64,000 nt of DNA from Rhizobium sp. AAP43 (lineage in GTDB: Bacteria; Pseudomonadota; Alphaproteobacteria; Rhizobiales; Rhizobiaceae), in NCBI RefSeq assembly GCF_001296045.1, contig NZ_LJHS01000026.1, positions 143,673-207,672 on the forward strand. The letters run 5' to 3'. The first letter of the stretch is position 1, and each line of letters opens with the position of its first letter. The position numbers and the translations under genes are program-made. The notes under the pieces were generated by a model. The model ran no database searches. It was not told the DNA's origin and worked only from the letters and a program-made list of their open reading frames with translations. This document shows positions 17,645-26,720 of the stretch, one piece after another.

Positions 17645-18598
17645 ATGGCCAGCAAGACAATCGACAACGCGTTTACAGCGCCTGCATTGCGCGCGGCTGC
17701 TACCGACCCGACCTATGCAGGCGCGCTCTCCTTCATGCGCCGCCTCTATTCCAAGGATCTGGCGGATGTGGATGCAGTCGTGCTCGGCATTCCCTTCGAT
17801 GCGGCCGTGTCAAACCGTCCTGGAGCGCGTTTTGGACCACAGGCGATCCGGCGCGCCTCGGCGATCTTCGACAATGACCCGCAATACCCCTTTTCGCGGG
17901 ATCTGTTCGAACAGATGTCGGTGATCGACTACGGCGATGTCCTGCTGGACTATGGCAATCACCAGGAGACGCCCGCCCGTATCGAAGCGCAGGCGGCGGC
18001 GATCATCGCATCCGGCGCCTACCTGCTCGGTCTCGGCGGCGACCACTTCGTCACCTGGCCGCTTTTGAAGGCGCATGCCGCGAAGCATGGTCCCTTGGCG
18101 CTTGTCCATTTCGATGCGCATCAGGACACATGGGACGATGACGGCCAGCGAATCGATCATGGCTCCTTCGTCTGCCGCGCTGTCCGCGAAGGTGTCATAG
18201 ACCCGGAGCATTCGATCCAGATCGGCATTCGCACCCATGCGCCTGAAGATTTTGGCATCCGGATCCTGCATGGGTGGGAGGTCGAGGACATGAATGCGCA
18301 GGCCATCGCAGACGCGATCCTCGCCCATGTCGGCAACCGCCCCTGTTATCTCACCTTCGATATCGACTGCCTTGACCCCGCCTATGCGCCGGGTACGGGC
18401 ACGCCAGTCGCCGGCGGACCGTCTTCTGCGAAAATCCTGTCGGTCCTGCGCAAGCTCGGCCCCCTCGATATCCGCGGATCCGATATCGTCGAAGTGGCAC
18501 CTGCCTATGACCATGCCGACATCACCGCAATTGCCGGTGCGACCGTCGCCATGTATATGCTCGGGCTGAAAGCGGAGAAGCTCGCGGCAAACCGATGA
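17645..18598 (+). CDS. speB: Agmatinase (ureohydrolase family)
   Basis: Hydrolyses agmatine to putrescine and urea; member of the arginase/agmatinase family with a binuclear Mn centre. Metal ligands are visible in GLGGDHFVTWP, HFDAHQDTWDDD and TFDIDCLDPAYAPGTGTP, the last also carrying the family signature. Length (317 residues) fits SpeB. The frame is open from 17585, but ATG 17645 gives MASKTIDNAF, the usual start. Arginase or guanidinobutyrase activity cannot be excluded by sequence. It is followed 69 bp later by argC in the same orientation. Confidence 0.88.
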   Translation: MASKTIDNAFTAPALRAAATDPTYAGALSFMRRLYSKDLADVDAVVLGIPFDAAVSNRPGARFGPQAIRRASAIFDNDPQYPFSRDLFEQMSVIDYGDVLLDYGNHQETPARIEAQAAAIIASGAYLLGLGGDHFVTWPLLKAHAAKHGPLALVHFDAHQDTWDDDGQRIDHGSFVCRAVREGVIDPEHSIQIGIRTHAPEDFGIRILHGWEVEDMNAQAIADAILAHVGNRPCYLTFDIDCLDPAYAPGTGTPVAGGPSSAKILSVLRKLGPLDIRGSDIVEVAPAYDHADITAIAGATVAMYMLGLKAEKLAANR

Positions 18599-18667
18599 AC
18601 ACGATGCGTGAACCGTTTATCAAGATGAATCCAGAAACCGCTCCAAGCGACTGACAGGAATAGAGAA

Positions 18668-19600
18668 ATGGCAGCGAAGATCTTTATCGACGGCGAACAC
18701 GGCACGACAGGCTTGCAGATCCGCACGCGTCTGGCCGAACGCCGCGACATCGAGCTTCTCTCCATTCCGGAAGCCGAGCGGCGCAATGAAGCGATGCGGG
18801 AAGACCTGCTCAACACCGCCGATATCGCGATCCTCTGCCTGCCTGACGACGCGTCGAAGCAGGCCTATGAGATGACTGCGGCCAACAACAATGTCCGGCT
18901 GCTCGATGCGTCGACTGCATTCCGTATCCATCCTGATTGGGCCTATGGCTTTGCCGAGATGGACAGGGCGCAGCGGGAAAAGATCCGCACGTCGCGGCAT
19001 GTCTCCAATCCCGGATGCTATCCAACCGGCGCCATTGGCCTCATCCGGCCGCTGCGGGCCGCGGGCATCCTGCCGGATGGATATCCGGTCTCGGTCAATG
19101 CCGTCTCCGGTTACTCCGGCGGTGGCAAGCAGATGATCGCGCAGATGGAAGACCCAACACGTGACGACGCAATCTCGGCCAATAACTTCCTCTATGGCCT
19201 GAACATGAAGCATAAGCATGTGCCGGAAATGAAGACCCACGGCCTGCTCGACCGGGCGCCTCTGTTTGCACCATCCGTTGGCCGGTTCGCGCAAGGCATG
19301 ATCGTCCAGGTGCCGCTGTTCCTGGAGGACCTGGCGGACGGTACGACGATCGATAGCGTCCATGCCGCGCTGGTGCAGCACTATGCCGGTCAGGACATCG
19401 TCTCGGTCGTCCCGCTGACGGAGAGTGCGGGTCTTAGCCGCATCGATGCCGAAGAACTGGTCGGCAAGGACACGATGAAGCTTTACGTCTTTGGCACAGC
19501 GGGTATGCCGCATGTCAATCTGGTCGCCGTGCTCGACAATCTCGGTAAGGGCGCTTCTGGAGCGGCCGTGCAGAATATGGACCTTATGCTCTCGGCTTGA
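18668..19600 (+). CDS. argC: N-acetyl-gamma-glutamyl-phosphate reductase
   Basis: NADPH-dependent third step of arginine biosynthesis. The 310-residue protein is the short type-2 ArgC: dinucleotide-binding start [19 protein letters not shown], catalytic Cys in [13 protein letters not shown] (about residue 117), and C-terminal [29 protein letters not shown]. Start codon at 18668 is preceded by GGAATAGAGAA. It shares orientation with speB, and a terminator follows directly. Confidence 0.96.
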   Translation: MAAKIFIDGEHGTTGLQIRTRLAERRDIELLSIPEAERRNEAMREDLLNTADIAILCLPDDASKQAYEMTAANNNVRLLDASTAFRIHPDWAYGFAEMDRAQREKIRTSRHVSNPGCYPTGAIGLIRPLRAAGILPDGYPVSVNAVSGYSGGGKQMIAQMEDPTRDDAISANNFLYGLNMKHKHVPEMKTHGLLDRAPLFAPSVGRFAQGMIVQVPLFLEDLADGTTIDSVHAALVQHYAGQDIVSVVPLTESAGLSRIDAEELVGKDTMKLYVFGTAGMPHVNLVAVLDNLGKGASGAAVQNMDLMLSA

Positions 19601-19620
19601 ACCGGCGGCCTATCCAACAG

Positions 19621-19656
19621 AAAGGCGGCTACGAGATCTCGCAGCCGCCTTTTTGT
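19621..19656 (+). terminator. argC terminator
   Basis: A 10-bp stem (AAAGGCGGCT with AGCCGCCTTT) whose loop itself contains the palindrome CGAGATCTCG, followed by TTTTTGTTTGT, 20 bp after the argC stop. Confidence 0.88.
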
Positions 19657-19709
19657 TTGTCTTCGACGCTTGGTTCTAAGTCGTTAAACCCATCCGCGGC
19701 AGGCCGCCA

Positions 19710-20813
19710 TCAGTCCCTGATTTCGACCGTCACCGGGCGGGCCCGCTCGCCGTAAAACCCCCGCAGATGCGCAACGGTAAAGGCGAGCAGCACCAGCGCC
19801 ATGCCCTGATGGGTCAGGCCTGCATGCAGCGGAACCTGCGTGACGAGGGTGAGAACGCCGATTGCCGCCTGGATCGTGACAAGACCGAACAGCACCATAC
19901 TGCGGCGCGCATGGGTCGAGTTCGCATTGCCGCGCAGGGACTGGACCATGTGCAGGAAGACCGCGGCGAAGAGCACATAAGCGCCAATGCGGTGGATGAA
20001 CTGAACCGTCTTCGGGTTCTCGAAAAGATTGATCCAAGCCGGCTGCTGGACAAACAGACCGCCGGGCACGAGCGCGCCATCCATGAGCGGCCAGGTGTTG
20101 TAGCTGTAGCCGGCGTCCAGTCCGGCCACGAGGGCTCCAAGATAGATCTGCACGAAGGTCAACACGAGCAGGATACCAGCGAACATCCGTGAATGCGCGC
20201 TTGGCGCTGCTTCCTCGCTATGGGGCGAAAGGCTGCGCATGATCCAGACGCAACTGGCGAAGATGAAGCAAGCCATCATCAGATGCACGGCCAGGCGATA
20301 CTGGCTGACATCGACACGCTCGCTCAGGCCTGAGGAGACCATCCACCAGCCGATGAAACCCTGCAGGCCGCCCAGACACAGGAGGCCGACCAGCGGCAGG
20401 CGCAGGCTGGGCTCGATTCGTCCCCGCACCCAGAAATAAAGGAGCGGCAAAGCGAAGATCATGCCGATCATGCGCGCCAGCAGGCGATGCGCCCATTCCC
20501 ACCAGAAGATGAACTTGAATTCGTCCAGGGTCATTCCCTTGTTGATCTGCTGGTATTCGGGGATCTGGCGATAGAGTTGGAGCTCTTCTTCCCATTCCGC
20601 GACGCTCAGCGGCGGAATGACGCCATGGATCGGCTTCCATTGCGTGATTGACAGGCCTGAATCCGTGAGCCGCGTTGCGCCGCCCACCAGAACCAGACAG
20701 AACAGCGTGAAAATCACCACGCCGAGCCAGATGCGGATGGCGCGCCTGTCTGAATCCAGACGCGCAATCTCCTTGCGGACTTGAAATTCGGTTCCGGTTG
20801 TCACAGCTGTCAT
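19710..20813 (-). CDS. ctaA: Heme A synthase (COX15/CtaA)
   Basis: Inner-membrane monooxygenase that converts haem O to haem A for aa3-type cytochrome oxidase. The 367-residue protein has eight membrane segments; conserved features include GGATRLTDSGLSITQWKPIHG, EFKFIFWWEWAHRLLARMIG with catalytic/haem-ligand His, and paired His in MVSSGLSERVDVSQYRLAVHL and QVPLHAGLTHQGMA. Type-2 alphaproteobacterial form, without the extracellular Cys pair of Bacillus CtaA. Convergent with argC. Confidence 0.95.
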   Translation of the reverse strand: MTAVTTGTEFQVRKEIARLDSDRRAIRIWLGVVIFTLFCLVLVGGATRLTDSGLSITQWKPIHGVIPPLSVAEWEEELQLYRQIPEYQQINKGMTLDEFKFIFWWEWAHRLLARMIGMIFALPLLYFWVRGRIEPSLRLPLVGLLCLGGLQGFIGWWMVSSGLSERVDVSQYRLAVHLMMACFIFASCVWIMRSLSPHSEEAAPSAHSRMFAGILLVLTFVQIYLGALVAGLDAGYSYNTWPLMDGALVPGGLFVQQPAWINLFENPKTVQFIHRIGAYVLFAAVFLHMVQSLRGNANSTHARRSMVLFGLVTIQAAIGVLTLVTQVPLHAGLTHQGMALVLLAFTVAHLRGFYGERARPVTVEIRD

Positions 20814-20934
20814 TCGTCAATCCTCTTCTGGACCGTTGATTTGCATCAGCCGCGCGTGCAAAACAAGCCCGCTGCTTTGCGGCAAGCGGTCGCGTCGTGA
20901 GAGACCATCGGCCATGGCAAACGAGAGGCCCAAC

Positions 20935-21159
20935 ATGCGCCCTACCCTTCGCTCCTTCATCGGGACGATCCTGATCATCGTCATCGTCTCGCTTTATGCC
21001 TTGCTGGCGACCACTATTGCCACCGCAACACTGGCAACCGCGCCCTGGTGGGCCCACCTCCTTTACTTCCTGCTGACCGGCCTCTTGTGGGTCGTTCCGG
21101 CCATGCTGGTGATCAAGTGGATGGCGGGATCGCGAAAAAAGCAGGACGGCGGCCGTTAA
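20935..21159 (+). CDS. DUF2842 small membrane protein
   Basis: A 74-residue protein with two membrane helices (about 8-30 and 40-62) separated by a short loop containing APWWAHLLYF; matches the DUF2842 family found beside ctaA in alphaproteobacteria. Function unknown, possibly related to oxidase assembly given the conserved neighbourhood. ATG 20935 has GAGAGG upstream; ATG 20914 is an alternative. Divergent from ctaA. Confidence 0.8.
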   Translation: MRPTLRSFIGTILIIVIVSLYALLATTIATATLATAPWWAHLLYFLLTGLLWVVPAMLVIKWMAGSRKKQDGGR

Positions 21160-21278
21160 CACGGTGCTAACCGCAATCGGATCGCCGCCCCAAGCTATCG
21201 GGGCCTGCTAACCCTTTGTTGTCGCGCCCCCGGTAGCTTCGCTGTGTTCCAAAGCCTGGGACGAGAGGCGGCAAGGCT

Positions 21279-22514
21279 ATGCACAGCATGACATCACACA
21301 GAGCAGAAAGCTCTGGATCTGAGGGCGCTCTCCCAACAACTGCGCCGGCCAGTTCTCTGAAGCGCACCTTCAGTGTTGGACCGATTTCAGTCCGTGTGCA
21401 CAGGTCGATGGACACCGTCGAGCGAGAATGGCGCCGTCTCGAGATGGACCGTTGGAATTCCCTTCACCAGGGATTCGACTGGTGCAGCGCCTGGATCAAG
21501 ACCCATGACGTTTCGGTTGTCATCATCGAGGCTAGACTTGATGGCGAGCCTGCTTTCATCCTGCCCCTGCAGATCGAGCGCCACAGCCTTGTGCGCGTTG
21601 CCCGGTTCATCGCTACCAGCTTTACCAATTTCAACAGTGGTCTGTTTAGTGCTGCGTTTCGCCAACGGAGCCACGAGTTCCACGACGACATGTGGTCCGA
21701 TCTTTTTCGCGAGGCGCTTGCTCTTGAGGTGGATCTAGTCAGCCTGAGCAATATTCCGATCGTCTGGCGTGGCGAGACGAACCCACTCAGCGCTCTGACA
21801 TCCGTGCGAAACCAGAACAGTGCGTTTCAGCTGGCCCTCGGCCCCGACATGGAAACGACACTTGCGCCGCTCAATGCCAAGGCACGCCGGAAGAAGTACA
21901 GGACACAGATCCGACGCCTGGACGAGGTCGGCGGTTTCGAGCATGTACGCGCCCTGACATCGGACGAAAAACACGCTCTGCTCGACTGCTTTTTCCGCCA
22001 GAAGGCCACGCGCTTCGAAGCCGCAGGGCTTCCGAACGTGTTCCGCGCCCCTGAAACGCAGGCCTTCTTCCGCATGCTGCTCGATCTCGACAGGGGTGGC
22101 AACGATGTCCCGCTGGAGCTTCACGCCATCCGACTGAAGGGCCAGCATGAAGGGGCGATAGCCTCGATCACCGGGCTCTCACGCAAGGGCGATCATGTCA
22201 TCTGCCAGTTCGGCTCGATAGACGACCGGCTCTTTCCGGAGGCGAGCCCAGGAGAATTGCTGTTCTGGCTGGTGATCGAACACAGCGCCGTCACGGGAGC
22301 CAGCATTTTCGATTTCGGCATTGGCGACCAGGAATACAAGCGACGCTGGTGCAAGAAGGAAACGGAGCACTTCGACATTCGGGTGCCCCTGACGGGGATC
22401 GGGCGACTGGCTGCTCTCGCCGGCACGGGCACAACCCGCGCCAAGGCATTGATCAAGGCGCGTCCGGCGATCTACGCATTCCTGCAGAGGCTGCGCGCCC
22501 GCAGCGCGACCTAA
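21279..22514 (+). CDS. GNAT-type acyltransferase of the UPP-like locus (CelD/BcsL, BioF2-like)
   Basis: A 411-residue protein of the CelD/BcsL (Acetyltransf_6) family, FemAB/GNAT-fold enzymes commonly found in polysaccharide clusters, where they are thought to acetylate or otherwise modify sugars or lipid-linked intermediates. The C-terminal signature IFDFGIGDQEYKRRWCKKE and the central NAKARRKKYRTQIRRL are characteristic. It starts the six-gene cluster whose content matches uppABCDEF of Agrobacterium tumefaciens, and would correspond to the first gene if order is conserved. A near-CtrA motif lies about 110 bp upstream. It converges tail-to-tail on the co-polymerase gene, 6 bp between stops. 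Confidence 0.82.
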   Translation: MHSMTSHRAESSGSEGALPTTAPASSLKRTFSVGPISVRVHRSMDTVEREWRRLEMDRWNSLHQGFDWCSAWIKTHDVSVVIIEARLDGEPAFILPLQIERHSLVRVARFIATSFTNFNSGLFSAAFRQRSHEFHDDMWSDLFREALALEVDLVSLSNIPIVWRGETNPLSALTSVRNQNSAFQLALGPDMETTLAPLNAKARRKKYRTQIRRLDEVGGFEHVRALTSDEKHALLDCFFRQKATRFEAAGLPNVFRAPETQAFFRMLLDLDRGGNDVPLELHAIRLKGQHEGAIASITGLSRKGDHVICQFGSIDDRLFPEASPGELLFWLVIEHSAVTGASIFDFGIGDQEYKRRWCKKETEHFDIRVPLTGIGRLAALAGTGTTRAKALIKARPAIYAFLQRLRARSAT

Positions 22515-22520
22515 AGGACC

Positions 22521-24692
22521 TCAGGCCGCGTCGCGATCGCGATCAGACTGTGGCAGCCGGGCCGACATCAAGACGAGGTCGGAATATCCCACCGCTTCGA
22601 ACGCCGCCATGATCTCTGCCAGCTCCCGCTCATCCGGTTCCGGTGCCGAGAGGATGATCTCGTGCGTCCCGTTGCGGCTCAGTCGCGCAACACCTTCGGC
22701 CTGGGCAGGTCCACATTCAACAATGACCAGGTCATAGGCATCGGCCAGCGCGTCGACGATCATCGTCAACCGATCTGCACCACGCATCGCCTGACGGATA
22801 TCAGCATTGCCCTGCGGCACGATATCGGCCGCGGACAGGCGGTCCGGGTGGATGCAATCGGCAAAGGCTGCATCTCCAGTCAGGAGATCGGTGATACCCG
22901 AGAGCTCTGATCCATGTGTCATCAACTGGGTTGGCCAACCGGAACCCGTCATATCGACGAGAACGACGCGCCGGCCTCTGCGTGCCAGCTCGCGGGTCAG
23001 CGCCACCGTGCCCTCGGAGCCCTCGTCGCCAGATGGCGAGATGGCAAAGGCAATCGAGGTTGCTTCCTCGACAAGGTAGTCGGCAACGGCCGCCGCCGAG
23101 AATTGGTCGTCTTCCTCCGTGCGATCATCCGGGACGACGAGATCCGCCATGTCATCGACTGCATGGCGCGCAACAGGCTCTTCCTCAACGAGACCGGCGG
23201 AAACGTCGAGATTGCCGCGCGCCACGCTGCGCGGCTCGGCTGCAACAGGCACGTCCTCGACGTCCAGCGGACCGGCAACGTGGTAGCCCCGCTGGCGAAC
23301 GGCGCGGCCGCTGAAAAGCTCAATCAGCATGACGATGATCGACAGCAGGATCAGAGTGGCCAGGGTCGTCACGATGGTAATCGGCAGAACTTTCGGGAAG
23401 CTCGGATCGGCCGGTTCGATGGCAGCGGATATCAAGCGCGCATCGGCGGGGCTTGCATCCTTGTCCAAACGCGATGAGGCCTCACGGTATCGGGCGAGAT
23501 ACGTTTCCAGCAGTTGGCGCTGGGCGGCGGCTTCCCGCTCGAGGGATTTCAGCTCGACTTCGTCTTCTCCGGCGCGGGCCGTGTCAGCCTTGACGGTGTT
23601 GAGCTGTGCGACAAGCTGGGTTTCCTGCTCGCGGGCGACGGCTGCCTGGTTTTCAAGACCTGCGGCAACCTTGAGGAGTTCGGCTTGGATCTGCTGGCGG
23701 ATGCCGGACAGCTGGGACCGCAGGGCTTTCATCTGCGGGTGACCGTCAAGCAATCGTGTCGATGCATCGGCAATCTGCGCCCGGATCTGCGATTCCGTCG
23801 TATTGAGACGGCGGATCGATTCCGACCCGGCGACGGCCTCGAGCGTGTCGGTCGGCTTTCCGGCCTTAATCGTGGCCCTCAGATTTTCCGCAGTTGCTTC
23901 CGCGGCAGCGCGCTCACCACGCACCCGGGCAAGCTCCGTCGAAATATCGGCAAGCTGCTTGCTGGTGAAGGATGTCTGGTCGGAACCGAGCGGCATGAGG
24001 CCAACCGACGACCGGTACTCGGCGACGGATTGCTCCGCCTCCCGAACCTTGCCTCTGAGGTTGGCGATCTCCGTCTCCATCCAGCGAACCGCCTCGCTGT
24101 TACTGTCGAGCTTGGCCCCGCTTTGCAGCGACCTGTAGACGCCGATGATTGCATTGGGCACGGCGGCCGCAAGCTTCGGGTCCTTGGAGGTAAACTCCAC
24201 GGCGATCACGCGGGATTTGTCGAGCTGATAGACGGCGAGGTTCTGCCGAAAGGTCTTCAGGACGCGCTCTTCCGGTGCGAGCTCCAAGGGGTTCTTCTGC
24301 AGGCCGAAAAGCACAAGGAAATCGGTGAGCGCCGAGGCGCGCGAGTCCGGATCGAATTCGGCAAGCTCATAAAGCTTCAGATCGCGGGCAACCTGCTTCA
24401 TCAGGTCGGTCGATTGCAGGAGCTGCACCTGGCTTGCAATATTGAGTTCATCCGGCAAGGGTTCGCTGGCAAGCGACGCCGTGCCCGAAGCGGAGAAATT
24501 CGGCTGACCGGACTCGATCAGCAGTTTCGCATCGCTCTTGTAACTGGGGGCAATCGCATTGGCGCCGACGAAGGCCAATCCACCGGCGAGCACGGTCGCG
24601 CCGAGCACCAGGCCCTTTCGCTGCCAGATGGCGCGAAAAAGCTGTGCCAGGTCGATATCGACATCGTTTTGGTCGCGGTCCAAGCTCGGCAT
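22521..24692 (-). CDS. Wzc/ExoP-like polysaccharide co-polymerase with degenerate BY-kinase domain
   Basis: Inner-membrane protein controlling polysaccharide chain length and export with the Wza-type porin. The 723-residue protein has a Wzz domain at the N-terminus (VDIDLAQLFRAIWQRKGLVLGATV, first membrane helix about 29-50), a long periplasmic coiled coil (about 190-420) and a second membrane helix (about 440-465). The cytoplasmic part is BY-kinase-like, but its nucleotide site looks dead: the P-loop position reads SPSGDEGSEGTVAL without GK(S/T), the Walker A' position reads VVLVDMTGSG, and no tyrosine cluster ends the protein. Encoded opposite to its neighbours, divergent from the wza-like gene by 197 bp. 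Confidence 0.88.
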   Translation of the reverse strand: MPSLDRDQNDVDIDLAQLFRAIWQRKGLVLGATVLAGGLAFVGANAIAPSYKSDAKLLIESGQPNFSASGTASLASEPLPDELNIASQVQLLQSTDLMKQVARDLKLYELAEFDPDSRASALTDFLVLFGLQKNPLELAPEERVLKTFRQNLAVYQLDKSRVIAVEFTSKDPKLAAAVPNAIIGVYRSLQSGAKLDSNSEAVRWMETEIANLRGKVREAEQSVAEYRSSVGLMPLGSDQTSFTSKQLADISTELARVRGERAAAEATAENLRATIKAGKPTDTLEAVAGSESIRRLNTTESQIRAQIADASTRLLDGHPQMKALRSQLSGIRQQIQAELLKVAAGLENQAAVAREQETQLVAQLNTVKADTARAGEDEVELKSLEREAAAQRQLLETYLARYREASSRLDKDASPADARLISAAIEPADPSFPKVLPITIVTTLATLILLSIIVMLIELFSGRAVRQRGYHVAGPLDVEDVPVAAEPRSVARGNLDVSAGLVEEEPVARHAVDDMADLVVPDDRTEEDDQFSAAAVADYLVEEATSIAFAISPSGDEGSEGTVALTRELARRGRRVVLVDMTGSGWPTQLMTHGSELSGITDLLTGDAAFADCIHPDRLSAADIVPQGNADIRQAMRGADRLTMIVDALADAYDLVIVECGPAQAEGVARLSRNGTHEIILSAPEPDERELAEIMAAFEAVGYSDLVLMSARLPQSDRDRDAA

Positions 24693-24738
24693 CGCCTACT
24701 CCCGGGGTCTGTGTGCCCGCGCAATCGTAAACCAGCAT

Positions 24739-24757
24739 GGTAACTCAGAGGTTAACC
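24739..24757. repeat. Inverted repeat GGTAAC-N6-GTTAACC between co-polymerase and wza-like genes
   Basis: An imperfect palindrome centred in the 197-bp divergent intergenic region of the UPP-like locus. The right arm contains TTAACC, the CtrA half-site core, but the spacing does not fit the full TTAA-N7-TTAAC box. Possible regulator site; inference only. Confidence 0.35.
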
Positions 24758-24889
24758 CCCTCCCCGGCGCAGTTTCCGTAGAGGAATGCCAAGCATATCC
24801 AATGATGCCACGCGCCGTTTACGCGGCATTAACCCTAACCGAATGATAACGGGATCATAACTTCAGTTCTTTCGGGGGCGCTTTGGCGC

Positions 24890-25465
24890 ATGGCAATGAC
24901 GGGCAAAAACGCGATAACCTTGATCGCAATGGCGATCATGTCGATCACGGTCTCCGGTTGCGCCAGCTATCGCCCGGCGCCCAAGGTCTTTCACGAGGCG
25001 ACGATCCAGCCCTATCGCCTCGACAGCGGCGACCGTCTGCGCGTTACCGTGTTCGACCAGACCAATCTCAGCAATACCTATACCGTCGACCAGGCTGGCT
25101 ACATCGCTTTCCCGCTCGTCGGACAAGTCGCTGCCCGTGGCGCGACCTTGACGCAGCTTGAAGGCACCCTCGCCCAGAAGCTCAAACAAGGTTATCTGCG
25201 CGATCCGGACGTCACGATCGAAATCGATCGCTATCGTTCGATCTTCGTCATGGGCCAAGTCGGCCAGCCCGGCCAGTATGCCTATGTGCCCGGCATGACA
25301 ATCCTCAACGCCATTGCGGTTTCGGGCGGCTTTAATGGTCGCGCCAATCAGCGCGATGTCGACGTGACCCGTAAGATCAACGGGCAGATCATCACCGGAC
25401 GCGTGCCGATCACCGATCCGATCCTTGCCGGCGACACGGTTTATGTCCGCGAGCGCCTGTTCTGA
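24890..25465 (+). CDS. uppC: Outer-membrane polysaccharide export lipoprotein (Wza/OPX type)
   Basis: Predicted outer-membrane lipoprotein of 191 residues through which the polysaccharide leaves the cell. The signal peptide ends in the lipobox VSGC (Cys about 25), followed by a Poly_export domain (YRLDSGDRLRVTVFDQTNLS) and a SLBB domain (VMGQVGQPGQYAYVPGMTILNAIAVSGGF). It is much shorter than E. coli Wza, as in the rhizobial short OPX class. It heads a tightly packed run: the glycosyltransferase starts 3 bp after its stop. The symbol uppC is used for the Wza-like gene of the A. tumefaciens UPP locus; orthology is inferred from content and order. Confidence 0.85.
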   Translation: MAMTGKNAITLIAMAIMSITVSGCASYRPAPKVFHEATIQPYRLDSGDRLRVTVFDQTNLSNTYTVDQAGYIAFPLVGQVAARGATLTQLEGTLAQKLKQGYLRDPDVTIEIDRYRSIFVMGQVGQPGQYAYVPGMTILNAIAVSGGFNGRANQRDVDVTRKINGQIITGRVPITDPILAGDTVYVRERLF

Positions 25466-25468
25466 TCC

Positions 25469-26608
25469 ATGAACCAGCCCCCCTTGCGCATCGTTCATTG
25501 CTTTCGGTCGCCCATCGGCGGGATTTTCCGCCATGTGCGCGACCTTGCCGAACAGCACAGCAAGGCGGGTCACAAAGTGGGTATCCTCTGTGACAGCACG
25601 ACGGGCAGCGCGCATGAAGACAGGCTGTTCGAACAGATCATGCCCTATCTGGAGCTCGGCCTGACAAGGCTACCGATTCGCCGGGGCGTGACACCCGGAG
25701 ACCTAGTGGCTCTCTCCAACAGTTACAAACAAATCAAGGCATTGCAGCCGGACATCCTGCATGGACATGGCGCCAAAGGTGGCGTCGTCGCGCGGGTGAT
25801 CGGCTCACTTCTGCGGGCGAAAAGGTATCGCGTTGCCCGCTTTTATTCCCCGCATGGCGGCAGCCTGCACTTCTCCAGAGGGTCGGCTTCCGGCCAACTG
25901 GTGTTTGCCGCCGAGCGGGTGCTGGATCGGATGACCGACGCCATTTCCTTCGTCTGCGACTATGAACAGCGCACCTACGAGAACAAGATCGGCAAACCTC
26001 GCTGCCATCAGACACGGATCTACAACGGCATCAGCGACCGCGATTTCGGCCCCATCATCCCCGAGGCAGGGGCTGCGGATTTCGTCTATGTCGGCATGCT
26101 GCGCGATCTGAAAGGGCCCGATGTCTTCATCGAGGCCTTCGCCGAGACGGAGCGCCTGGTCGGACGGCCACTTCGGGCCCTGATCGTGGGCGACGGTCCG
26201 GACGAAGCGAAATACCGTCAGCAGATCGAGATGAAGGGCCTTGCACGCCGCATCGGCATGCTTGCGGCCATGCCGGTCCGTGAGGCTTTTGCGAAGTCTG
26301 ACATCGTCGTGGTTCCGTCCCGGGCGGAAGCCATGCCCTATATCGTGCTGGAGGCTCTTGCTGCCGAAAAGGCACTGATCGCATCGCGCGTTGGCGGTAT
26401 TCCGGAAGTACTCGGCACAGAAAGCCAGGCCTTGGTCGAGCCGGGCAATGTACAGGCACTCGCCTCCGTCATGGCACGAGCCCTGACCACGCCCGGCTGG
26501 AAACGCGATACCATGCCGACCCCAGACAGCTTCCGGCAGCGTTTTTCCGCAGTCGTGATGGCGCGCGACATGGAAGCTCTCTATCGGGACCGTTTGGCCC
26601 AGCTCTGA
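25469..26608 (+). CDS. Family 4 glycosyltransferase of the UPP-like locus
   Basis: A GT-B fold retaining glycosyltransferase of 379 residues, expected to add a sugar to the lipid-linked repeat unit on the cytoplasmic face. The N-terminal domain has RSPIGGIFRHVRDLAEQHSKAGHKVG; the C-terminal donor-binding domain has VGMLRDLKGPDVFIEAFAE, LIVGDGPDEAKY and the EX7E region PSRAEAMPYIVLEALAAEK. Donor sugar cannot be read from sequence. It follows the wza-like gene with 3 bp spacing, so translation is probably coupled. Confidence 0.9.
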   Translation: MNQPPLRIVHCFRSPIGGIFRHVRDLAEQHSKAGHKVGILCDSTTGSAHEDRLFEQIMPYLELGLTRLPIRRGVTPGDLVALSNSYKQIKALQPDILHGHGAKGGVVARVIGSLLRAKRYRVARFYSPHGGSLHFSRGSASGQLVFAAERVLDRMTDAISFVCDYEQRTYENKIGKPRCHQTRIYNGISDRDFGPIIPEAGAADFVYVGMLRDLKGPDVFIEAFAETERLVGRPLRALIVGDGPDEAKYRQQIEMKGLARRIGMLAAMPVREAFAKSDIVVVPSRAEAMPYIVLEALAAEKALIASRVGGIPEVLGTESQALVEPGNVQALASVMARALTTPGWKRDTMPTPDSFRQRFSAVVMARDMEALYRDRLAQL

Positions 26609-26720
26609 TCCGCCAAACCGTATCATCCCGGAACACTCTTCCCCACTCAGCAAGCAGGGCTAAAGCGTTTCTTAGGACCTTCCAATTAATATCCTCCGCA
26701 GACCTGTGCGAGCTCTGCCC

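Noticed and set aside
24739..24757. Full CtrA box before the wza-like gene
   Set aside because: Spacing between half-sites does not fit TTAA-N7-TTAAC on either strand; kept only as an inverted repeat.
24863..25615. 250-codon minus-strand ORF opposite the wza-like gene
   Set aside because: Covers a clear OPX lipoprotein gene on the other strand and lacks a ribosome binding site.
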